Source: Nephromyces sp. MM_2019 (Eukaryota; Apicomplexa; Aconoidasida; Nephromycida). From it: DNA of 56,993 nucleotides. The stretch's first letter is position 1; each line of letters begins with the position of its first letter. The translations under genes and the position numbers were made by a program. The notes below the pieces were generated by a model, which searched no databases, was not told the origin of the DNA, and was given only the letters and a program-made list of their open reading frames with translations. The DNA lies in the NCBI GenBank assembly GCA_015657535.1, contig JADHZB010002152.1:1-56993 (forward strand). The letters run 5' to 3'. Of this stretch, positions 27,301-37,750 are shown one piece after another.

Positions 27301-27909
27301 CTTCTTAAATTTTCTAGAATATATTACCCATAACATCTCTATAATAATCTATTTTCATATACCCACCAACAACAGTATTATATGGATAATAATATCCCTA
27401 CCATCATATTGGCTGGAAAAGAGTATGGTAGTGGAAGCTCTAGAGACTGGGCGGCAAAGGGTCCACTATTATTAGGCGTCAGAGCTGTCATTGCTGAATC
27501 ATTTGAAAGGATTCATAGGAGTAATTTGGTTGGTATGGGCATATTACCACTTGTATACATGCCAGGAGAGAATGCTAATTCACTAGGCCTTACAGGGACA
27601 GAAAGGTTTACCATCAATATTGACTCTGTAGGAGTTGGTAATCAAGTCAGCATACAGGTTAAAGTTTTTATTTTCCCATCAATTTCAATACTTTACAAGA
27701 TATTACATAATTTACTAAAAACAGGTATCAAATGGAGCTTCCTTTAGTGTAAAATCTAGACTAGATACAGAGGTAAATTAAATAGGAGTTTTCTCAAATT
27801 ATAATAATTATCTTGATTGCTTTTTTATTGCTCAACATAGGTGGAGCTCCAATATTATAAGAATGGTGGTATACTTCCATATGTGCTTCGAAAATTATGT
27901 AAAGTTTGA
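24382..27909 (+). CDS. ACO1: Aconitate hydratase, cytosolic/IRP type
   Basis: Interconverts citrate and isocitrate through cis-aconitate using a [4Fe-4S] cluster. Seven exons (24382-25067, 25284-26495, 26617-26685, 26935-27271, 27376-27657, 27725-27772, 27841-27909) give 900 residues in phase, matching the roughly 890 of IRP1/bacterial AcnA. Cluster ligands are C448 (in [13 protein letters not shown]) and C514/C517 ([13 protein letters not shown]). Other marks are [20 protein letters not shown], the GTDSHTTM loop, [15 protein letters not shown] in the swivelling domain, [20 protein letters not shown], and [17 protein letters not shown] with the substrate-binding Ser/Arg. There is no obvious N-terminal mitochondrial presequence in this reading, although IRP-type apicomplexan aconitases are reported in mitochondria. 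RNA-binding capacity cannot be judged from sequence. The donor at 27272 (GTTGGA) is the weakest junction. Confidence 0.96.
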
Positions 27910-29649
27910 ATTTTTTATTTTTCTCAAAGCACTGAAGATCACACGCTATTTAATTTTTTTATGCTTAACAAATACGCAATAATATTAGATTTATTTTTCA
28001 AGCTCAAAATTCAGTTATTTTTCATTTTTATTTTAAATAGATTATACATTTAAAGCTATATATATTTAATAATTAATAAGAATTCTAAATTTTAAGATTA
28101 TTTTGATGCAAATGCTTACACTTGCAACATTTTTAAGAATTGACATTAAAATTAATAAGACACAATTAACCCATTATTTGCCACTGTGTGATCATGAAGA
28201 ATTTGTATGTATATGTTATTTACGATCCAAAAACAATAGTGTCAAACAACTTTTTATATTTATACATCTCAGCTTCCACAAAGCACATCCCATATTCATG
28301 CGATCTATTATAAACTTCACATAAAACATCATAGAAGTGGTATTCAGTCTATTTTTCATAGTAAGAGTTTGGATCAATCGAGCCTTACCAAATAAATTCT
28401 ATATAACAATCAGTTTTTTACGTTTTACTTTTATTTATAGCATCGAATATTTAAGGTTAAACCATTTTAAAACAAATTGAACACCCAGGATTCTTTTCCT
28501 ATGCTATAAATTAATTTCTAAAATACCTTGCACAATTGTACAATATTTTTTAATACATCACGTAACATTTAGAAATAAATACAAAAGCTTGTTAGTTATG
28601 CTTGTGGGCTCTAACATGCTTCTAGCTACTAAATCTTCACAACTTATAATAGTTAATTTTAAGCATCTTTAGTGTGTATAGCTTATGCATTATGTGTTTT
28701 ATCTTAGATGTTTGTCTTGTCTGAAATAGCTTTTGGTTTTTATGTTGTATAAAATGCGCAAGTCAAAGAATCTTTGTATATTGCCTGTTGTCTATGTCTA
28801 ACTTTTATAAAGTGAATATTCACTGCACAATTTGTTTTGTCTAATGAGTGTAAATTATTTTTATATGGAATTTTTGCATATAAAGACGAAAAAATGTGTA
28901 AATATACAATTAAAATTCATTTGCAAATAAACAACCATGCATTAACATAAGACTTCAATACAAATACAAGCACTACTTTTGCAAGTTATTCAAACATACT
29001 GTCAAGTGATGACTAAAATTCCATGTTAAATACTTGCAGGTTTCCTCAATATATGTAAAACACAGCTAAGTGAAATCTTCATGTAGGTAAACTAGAAATG
29101 CTATTTGAAACTAGTTTATTATCTTTAAAAGGCGTTAAAATATTTGAGTTGATTATGTTAACAAGTACACACAGCTATTAATAGCACCAATTTGCATTTA
29201 CCACTGCTACCAAGTGATTCAACTTGCGTACATATATACAACCATCACAAAACAATTTTGTACAATGCCATCACCAGGAGGCACACTCACCAGTGGAGTC
29301 AATTTACAGCTGCTACACAAAGTTACACATTACATACACAGACACACACAAACACACATAACTACACGTGTCAACTTTAGCTCATCCTTAACCATAATTT
29401 ATGTGTAGTAAATTTGATTATATAACCATAACTATACAAAGCAAGCATTAACCAGTATAATCAATAAATATATATCAACAACACGTATTTTGAACTAATT
29501 ATACTATAATTACATATAAATATAAATACATGTGTGTATTCAACCCCTCATCTAATACCTCCCACTTTCTCTAACTCTATACCCAATTTCTCTCAATATT
29601 TTAAATATATAAAACCCTACAACTAAACACCTCAATCCCCCCGTGTGAT
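27910..29649. other. Intergenic, aconitase to RPN9
   Basis: AT-rich with a small CA/TA-rich patch at 29.15-29.6 kb ahead of RPN9. At 28185-28345 two overlapping minus-strand frames are open and one looks protein-like, but I could not connect either to neighbouring exons, so it is not called as a gene. Confidence 0.5.
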
Positions 29650-32600
29650 ATGGATATCTTACCGGCCGTGGATTTACCACACTCTGAAGGGTGGGAGCCA
29701 TTTAACTCCACAATTAACTCCCCTCTTCCCGATTTGGATACCTTTTTTAACAGCATAAATACTTCTGGATTTGACGACAATATGCAAAAGTCTATGACTA
29801 ATATAAAATCTTATCTTGACTCCAAGTATGTGACCTATGTATAGGGGATATATCTTTAAGCAATTTACATTACCTTATATAGCACTGTTGATCACTAGTC
29901 AATCTGTGAATGTGTATATGAATATCCCCTATTTTTAAGATTATTTGTTACTATTTTCTAAATGGCTCATATAGGGTTGTATGCTGATATTTATGTCTAT
30001 GCATGCAATTTTGTGCGTTGACACATACATATATTTGTTTGTAGCACATAATACTGTCAATTGATAAGTGTGCGTAGCTCTTATAAATTTGTGTGTAGAC
30101 ATATGTAGTTGTCTATCTCACATAATCATATGGTTTGTTTTACAATGTTGATACATCTACCTGCTACGATACATATATGAAAATGCATCCTGCAATGGGG
30201 CCGATATATTACTATATATTACTTATATTTATCGTACTAAAAATCATCGGGATATTTCTTTAAAATGACAGTTTTTAGCTTAGAGTATTTATCTTATAGA
30301 CTAGAAGTATGGTACAATTTGCAGTACCGCATATGTAGTATACACTTTCAATTTTGTAGATAAGAGAAGATATCAATAGTCACATTTTTTATATAGAATT
30401 CTTCCACACACCTTGTACTCATGTGTGTACAATACAGACTTTATTTTGAGCTATCAATTGAAGTGGAAAATTTTTTAAAAAAGTCTAACTACGAGCCCTT
30501 TGAAAAATTGTTTTTCTTTAACGTTGTTTTGGGACAAATTGCTGAAAGAATTGGACCTCTAAAATTTATCAACATCCTATCCTATGTCGTTAGTGATTGT
30601 GGTAAGTTGTACCCACAACACCAGTATTTTGACTTCCGCACTTGCTCTATACCTAAATAATTTTTGCACAGCATCTTCTTTGACTTCGATTATAGTTATG
30701 AAAAAAAATTACCCACAATTTACTTGACTTGTGCTTGGCCAAGATCCTTTAATTACATTAGTTTATTAGTGTTTTTATATGTAATTTAGTTATTGTGTGC
30801 TATCCCACCTTTTGATTAGAAAATTTGATAAATTCAATACCTCAATTTCTTTAGAACCAGACGTCGCCTTAGGCTTTCTTGAAAGATTCAGCTCTAAAGT
30901 CGAAAAATTCGATAAATGTGGAGCTGAATTATACTTTTATTCCACACAGGTTGTTAATACATAATTTATAAATACACCGAATTATATTTAAAAAACGGGT
31001 TAACATTGAAATCTTTTGAATACTTTTTAAGTAATGTTCTGATCCCTATCAGCACACTTCTCACAATTCTCAAACCATAAATAACCATTGATCAATGAGC
31101 CATCAACTTATATTTTGAGTACCTCAATTTTAATGCCCAATAAATTTTCATATACATCTATTTGTATCTTTATACACTTCTCATTTGAATTCAGGCTTAT
31201 CACTTTACGAAAATTAGATATACTATAATGAGCGAAAAACTTCTTAATGTAGTTGATACGCAAATAGAAACAATAATTGATTTGGATCTAAGTGTTTACT
31301 CAGCTTACTTCCAAGCAAAGATGGAGCTTCATTTGGTACGATACAAAAATTTGAACACATTTTTATAACCTATGTCTAATCAAAAAGTTCATATTCAATT
31401 TATTCATTTATAGATGCCAAATGTTTGGAACACACTAGTTCACCATTATATATGAGTATTTTAGATAAAATTATCAGCTAATGAATTTGATACTAACCTT
31501 GTAACATTTTATAAATTCATATTTTATATCTAGGCAAAAGAGAGATATGAAGAATTTTGCCAAAGTACACTATTATACTTTTCATACACACCACTAGGTA
31601 ATACAATTTTTAACTTGTACATACTGAAATCCCAAACATAAAATTGGCTTATTTTCAATGTACTTGAAGCTTTACTAAAAAATATTTGCCTGATTTTTGT
31701 GTGATTTAGACTCTATAACCCATGAAACAAAATTAAATTATGCAAAACACTTAGCTATATACTCAATGGTAGCCAAAAAATTATACAACTTTGGTGATAT
31801 TGTAAGTTCACATATAAGTTTATAATTTTACATGCATATATTTTGATGTGGATACAATTATTTATAATATATATATATATATATATTATTAACTTAGCCT
31901 GCAATCCTTGAGACTCTATATCGCAATTTATATAAATAGGCTCATCTGCTCCTATTTATATATATAGCTACTCGATATATGGATTGCTAACTATCTATAC
32001 ATATATATATTGGAAGTGGTATTATACTTTATTATGTGAGAAATAAATTATTTTCTTTTATAGAATGTTATCATTAGATATGTTTTACCAAATATACATG
32101 TCTTTTGACTGTTTTCCTCATTTTCCTGAGTCATATAAGATAGATACACTAAAACTTTATCTCGACCAAATTTTGTTCATGCCATTCCAAAAATATATAG
32201 CTTCAATTGTCGCCTATAAATACCGAATTGAATTCAAGTGAATATAGCTGGTTGGTTGAATTCCTCAAAGCATTCAATGATGGTGATATTGTGAAATTCA
32301 GAGACTTATTGAATAAACATGAGGATGAATTTAATACACTTGTGAGAAATTACTTATTTTGTTAATTAAATTACACTACTTACTACGACTATTAAATCAA
32401 TATAAATAACCTTTTAGACTACTTTATACTTTCTTATATTATTTAATCCAAGATTATCCACCTTCAATATGTTCTTAGAATCTAAGTCAACACCTCGACC
32501 AAATGAAAGAGAAAATAATAATTTCAGGTGAGAATTTGAATTATAAATTTAAACAACCATGTATTAAATTCTTATATACCTCTTTTTGATACAGCGTTGA

Positions 32601-33298
32601 TGGATTTTACTTTTGAAAAACCAAAGAATGAACGATTGATCCCATTTAAGAACTTTGCAAAGCACTGTGAAATTGAATATAACGAGGTTATTAAGCATAC
32701 TTTTGGAAACAATCATTATCTTTGTTTTTTTTCTAGCTATTCTCGAATAGCATTTAAAAGTATATTGAAAATAACAAATTCTAATCATGATGACATAAGC
32801 TCACTTGTTTTAAAATTTTTTAATCCTTTTATATCATATACTTTTCACATATCTATTTAGGTTGAAACATACTTAATGAAGGCCATGAGTATGAAGTTAA
32901 TTGATGGAAAAATTGATGGTGTAAAAGAAGCTGCAAAGATAACATGGGTAAAACCCCGGATATTAGGTCCACAGAAGTAAGTCAAACTCTATCAGGATTC
33001 CTCAATATTTACCGTTATAAAACTAACGATACCAATTTTACAAATGTCTTATAAAGTGAATCAATGCCTTACTTTCAAAGATTCACTTGTATTTCTACTT
33101 TTTTCCACTTATCAAGTTTATTCCCTAATTATTCCATTCTTTACAACTAATACTTAAGCCACCATACATTTCATTTGATCTGATTGTTCCTTTTTTAGGC
33201 TGAAATTAATGATTCGCAGAATCGATTCGTGGGTCGATTACATAAATGATGTACTAGGATCCATCATAGGGGACGTAAATTCAGAACTGCTAATTTGA
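29650..33298 (+). CDS. RPN9: 26S proteasome regulatory subunit RPN9 (PSMD13)
   Basis: Non-catalytic PCI-domain subunit of the 19S lid. I read twelve exons: 29650-29825, 30438-30601, 30855-30949, 31195-31335, 31534-31597, 31710-31801, 32064-32099, 32201-32341, 32479-32527, 32595-32686, 32861-32976 and 33199-33298. They give 421 residues, somewhat longer than the 376-393 of human and yeast. Diagnostic segments are ILSYVVSDCEPDVALGFLER (helical repeats), YAKHLAIYSMVAKKLYNFGD and WLVEFLKAFNDGDIVKFRDL. ALMDFTFEKPKNERLIPF then leads into the PCI winged helix, followed by KAMSMKLIDGKIDGV and ITWVKPRILGPQ. These follow PSMD13 in order. Exon 7 is uncertain: its donor (GTCTTT) is weak, and an in-phase alternative segment at 31898-31936 lacks a GT donor. 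The family call is firm. Confidence 0.93.
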
Positions 33299-34679
33299 CC
33301 TTCAAAAGATTAAATTATCAGTTGTATATCACCGCTAATATTCTATCAACGTACTTAACAACCCTCTTTATATAATTTCAAAACCTCGGTTTTGTGTTTT
33401 AAAACAAAATAAATCCTATTGTTCTTTTTAAAACTTCAGACATTTTCTTTGAAATTTGTAAATGATTATTGACACTTCTTAATTATATACATATTTTTGT
33501 GAGAATTATAATAGATTAAGCATTTACTTATATACATAACTCAAAGAAATAAAGCTTCTTGTTTCGAGTCGCCAATATAATATATATCTTACTCAAAGGA
33601 GCTTGAGATCCTCAAAAAAGTTCAATGAAAGAATATCAAACTTATATATATGGACATAAGGAAATACTCAAAAGAACTAGTGTTATATCTTATTCGGTTT
33701 GACAATAAATTAAAAACGAGGCAATATTTGAATCCTTTGAGATTGCAAGGTTGGTCTATTTTTTCTCAAAAAATAGACCAACCTTAAGTATTTTAATTTA
33801 CGAGAGTGAAAATTTCAAATAAGATTATAGTGTTATTTTGAAGCTTATGAAATTCAGATATAATTAGATTAAAACATGTTGCTTAACAAATTAATTAGTA
33901 TAAAATGAGATCAGCAGTAAAGAAAATAATTAGTTTATTGGAGTGTACTTAAGATTGAAAATGTAGTTTATTATTTCGGGTGCTCATATAGTATTTACAT
34001 GAGAGTTGAAAATCTAAAATGAAATTGGTACTATATGTGTATTAGGTTAATTTTAGCTACTTTATGCAAAGCTCAAAATTTGTGTGACTTTGATTCTCTG
34101 ATAAGTTCATTATGTTGTGAAATTATTATACTCAATTTTAGCATAAATCAGATTTGTGACGTAATGATCACATCCGCTTGTGAGTGCCCATTTATATTTA
34201 TTGTGTTAAGTTTCCCTGTAACTTAATTATATATATTTCCTTTTCAGCTAGATTATATCTGTTTTTGTTTGAACTAAATTATGTACATGCACTTAGCAAA
34301 TCTGCATTTAAGTTTTATGCTTTAACTAAACTAAACTACTATTATATATATTCAATTTCTAAAAAGATAAGATATATTTCAGTTAGGCGTGAAAATTAAT
34401 AAATATATTTTTTTGATTGTTTGTTATGGCTGTTTGAGTCTATGGAGTAATAATTTTAGATGGTGTAACTATATGTACACCCTGCTTAAAAGTGGTGTCA
34501 GCGTTTGTATGTATTGGCTAGTTATTGATAATTCAAATCTGAGAATCTAGAATTAGGTTATAATTAGACTAAAAATTTGTGAAATTTTTTTTAATGTAAA
34601 AGTATGATAAATATATTTATAAGTTTAAATTTGACGAGTTGAAATAAAATCATAAAAAATTTGGTTGAAACAGTTCAAT
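33299..34679. other. Convergent intergenic region, RPN9 / AP2 gene
   Basis: AT-rich, no supported gene. It contains a perfect 18-bp hairpin at 33747-33785 and a 63-codon plus-strand ORF at 34035 without family resemblance or splice partners. Both neighbouring genes point into it, so it carries both 3' UTRs. Confidence 0.55.
33747..33785. repeat. Perfect 18-bp inverted repeat, 3-nt loop
   Basis: The arm AAGGTTGGTCTATTTTTT is followed by CTC and then its exact reverse complement. The flanking bases (C and A) do not pair, so the stem has definite ends. It lies about 450 bases past the RPN9 stop codon. Confidence 0.95.
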
Positions 34680-37110
34680 TTAGACCCACTCTGAGCTTTG
34701 TAGAAGTTTATAAGGTACCACTAATTTATATTCAACCATCGAATCTTGGTCATTAGACTGTTCATGATCCCTTCTATTCCAAGTATAATTCCCAGTCTGC
34801 AGGGCCTCAATACTTTCTGATGAACTTTGACTCTCATATGCTTGGGTAGAAGCTGTAGATAGACTATGAGACACATATGGATGAGTGGCTCGACACTGGA
34901 CTCTAAACAGTACATCATCATTTTCTGGCCGCTCTTGTTCATAATTTTGGCCTAAATCATTTCTACGCGTTTTCCTATGTGACCTTTGTGATGAAGTATT
35001 AGAAAATGAGGAATCTATAATTGATGGCAAGCCCGAATTTGAATTGATCCCGGAATTTCCGTTCCTATTTAGAAAATCAAAAGGGAATGAGCTGATCGAT
35101 TTCCAAGCTGATGATCCAGAGGAAAGGAATGGGAACCCAGTGAGATCTGACAACAAAGATTTTTCTTGATTGGTATCCTCCCAATTTAATCTGGAAATTT
35201 CTAGGCTTTCTGGGCTGTTCTTATAATTTTGTGGGTTAAGATAAAGCTGTGGTTTTTCATGCCTAGGACCCAAACGATTTAACCACTCTGGCTCAGTAGG
35301 TGGATTCATCCACACATCAAAAAAACCTTTTTCTTTAGCTGCTGTAGCAAATTTAGAATTCGGTTTACTCGAGACATTTGATCTCTTTTCATTGTTTTTT
35401 TTCCCATCGGCGCCAATATGAGCACTCTTGTGCTTTTTCGGTAACACAGGCTTATTTAGAACAAATGGGGTTCCAGGGTTTCCTATGGCTTGATGATCAT
35501 TGGGGCCTAAGGCCTCTGGGATTGGCACATCATTGTTAGTCTTTTGAATAGATAATTTCTGACTTTTTGTCTTTTTTGTTGAAGATTTCGTTTTTGGTAG
35601 CAAGCCATCTGAAGATCTCATTTTACCAAGTTTTGGATGATTTTCCCAAGCTATAAGAAAAGTAGTCAATATTGTAACATCAATTCATAGTTATTACTAT
35701 ACTTCATTCTTTTAAGAATTTTTAATTAGTTTTGTTTTAAGCCATACCAAGTTCATCATTTGATAAACCTTCACCATCGCTATCATGTAATTGCCTCCCT
35801 TTATCAATAACTGTTTTTAGGAACTTTTTAGCATATTGGAATGTATACTTCATCTCATCCATTGACTAATTATTTTCATTGAGAGAATAGAACATATATT
35901 TTATCATTTAGTCCAGATTTTTACTATTTGGATTAATTTACTCTTAACTTCCTAGCATAAACTACCTTATAGGGGAAAATTCGAAAACTCTCTTGGTGCT
36001 CGTTCTTGTATTTAACCTGAAAATGAAAGTAAAAATTTGCTAGCTTCTACTATAAAGCTCCAGCAAAATTAATCACTGGTCCCAACTATCTGTAAATTTC
36101 GAGTGAATTTATCTATTTTAAAGTACCACCAGGTAATCAACTATCTAGCAAATTAACTACAAAATTATAGTATATCTATTATATTAAATATCATTTACAT
36201 ACCTTCCACAGGCCCTGTTGAAAATAAATACCCCGGACTCCACTGAATGGCTTAGCACCTACATTTTCCCGTTTTTGTAAGACACTATTACGCTGAAGTG
36301 TAGTTAGGGAATTTATTTCGCAGAATGCAGCAGACATATCTCGCTCAAATTCTTCTCTGAAACTTAGAGTATCAGTACTCGCTTGAACTGGAAGCTGCTC
36401 AAATTTATCAAGATCTTGATTCGCTATTTTGAATCTCTTAGCCTCTTTCTCATCACTGATCTCTATAACTTGTGAGATACTCTTAGCATCTACAAAAGAT
36501 GCACTCTTTTCTTCTAGCACTTTATGAACGACTTCTGACTCACCTGGGACGAATATCACATGTTCGTCTTTATTTTTCTTTTTGCTAACTTCATTCTTGA
36601 TAACAGGTTTTGACAAATATTTCAAATCTATTAGGATTGCATTAATAACTTATAACTCTTATTTACATTTAACATATAATAAGCTATTTATAAGTATAAA
36701 CACTGCGCCCAACATGGAGAACTAAGCTTGATTATGGTTCGAAATAACAAATAAATAGAATTATAGCCTGAACTTAGACATGTCTATAATTTAATTCGAA
36801 TAGGAAACTATAGCTAGTTTTTACGAGGCTATCACCATTTGTGCTTCCCAAATAAGAATTCACTTGCTCAAACTTTGAGTCATACCCCTTCTTTTTTACT
36901 ACAAAAGTTTTCAATTTTATATGTAATTTCTGAAACTCAAATTTTAGATATTTATTTTTTACACCTGTATTTATATCTTTGGTATCATGTTGAAAATCAT
37001 TAGAATAGGTATTTAATTGCCTATCTCCACTTGCTTCAGCACTCTAATAAACAATTAACACAGAAAACCAATGTACTATTGGTTGGGCTTAGAGTAATTA
37101 ACCTAGCCAT
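34680..37110 (-). CDS. AP2-domain protein (ApiAP2-like)
   Basis: Putative sequence-specific DNA-binding protein of the nucleus. Six exons on the minus strand: 37110-37103, 37041-36836, 36627-36203, 36016-35966, 35865-35748 and 35650-34680, giving 592 residues in phase. A single AP2 domain spans about residues 200-250 and is split by two introns: FSGVRGIYFQQGLWK, then VKYKNEHQESFRIFPYK, then SMDEMKYTFQYAKKFLKTVI. These give the strands and the C-terminal amphipathic helix of the fold. The start rests on an 8-base first exon, ATGGCTAG, spliced so that the codon AGT is completed. The 340-residue C-terminus is Ser/Asn-rich with Lys clusters and two conserved-looking islands, FFDVWMNPPTEPEWLNRLG and LTGFPFLSSGSSAWKSI. 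The AP2 assignment is by pattern; the target sites are unknown. Confidence 0.8.
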
Positions 37111-37750
37111 GTTTCACAGAAACCATGAATCATTAAAGACCTGTGCTATCATCTACTGATAGTAACCAAATTCAACATAGCTAATACTTCATATAATCAA
37201 TATAATGGATAAATTTACTTATAGCATTTAGTTTACTAGAAGTAAAAAATGGGTATAAATTTTCTTTATTAAACTAAATTAACCTTAGAATAAAAGCTTT
37301 CTTCCATTTCAAATCAATTGTTCAATCCCCAATCAAATATATTCAGGGAGGCCAAATTTACTTTCAATTCTTTAGAATTTCAGAGGATCCTTTGCTCCGT
37401 TTCTTTTATTGAAAATTATAAAGTAGTTTATCAAGAGAAGGAACCGCAAACTTATCGATGATTTATTAGATTACAACAAACTTTTCTTGAAGGTGAACTA
37501 GGCATACTACCCATGCTTTTTATAATTTGATTAATGAACCTCATCAAATTTAATATCAGGAAATTATAATTTACATCATTTACAAGCTTTTTTATAGGCT
37601 GAGGATTTCATTATCACCCTGAAGAATAAGTAAAACATTTATGTAACAATATATCCTTATCCTTTTTCCACTATTTTATTACTCGATGCTTCTGATAGAC
37701 TAATTGAGCCTTTCAAAAATGCCACAAATCAATACTTATATAAGGCTTAA
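37109..37750 (+). CDS. Possible five-exon microprotein gene, unrecognised
   Basis: No single exon exceeds 66 bases, so this gene is invisible to ORF calling. Exons 37109-37142, 37225-37241, 37427-37492, 37598-37629 and 37699-37750 join with all four phases consistent to 66 residues ending in TAA. The translation is helical and charged: MFHRNHESLKT, SFSLLE, FIKRRNRKLIDDLLDYNKLF, AEDFIITLKNK, LIEPFKNATNQYLYKA. The last three exons have good AG/GT borders and coding-like composition. The first two are less certain. The proposed start codon overlaps the AP2-gene start in the palindrome CATG, which makes at least one of the two starts doubtful. I recognise no family; a small adaptor-like or coiled-coil subunit is possible. 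Confidence 0.38.

Noticed and set aside
29214..29408. Plus frame beginning MPSPGGTLTSGVNLQ upstream of RPN9
   Set aside because: The start looks protein-like but runs into CA repeats and cannot be joined to an exon; the RPN9 model is complete without it.
32418..32478. In-phase extension of an RPN9 exon from the acceptor at 32417
   Set aside because: It leaves the downstream winged-helix exon out of phase, whereas the acceptor at 32478 gives a sequence matching the family and correct phase.
34035..34226. 63-codon plus-strand ORF in the RPN9/AP2 spacer
   Set aside because: No splice partners, no family resemblance, composition not distinct from spacer DNA.
37288..37530. Apparent continuous frame with TGA read as Trp (possible organelle code)
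   Set aside because: The two halves resemble no mitochondrial protein, and a splice-phase reading of the same bases gives a better small-exon chain.
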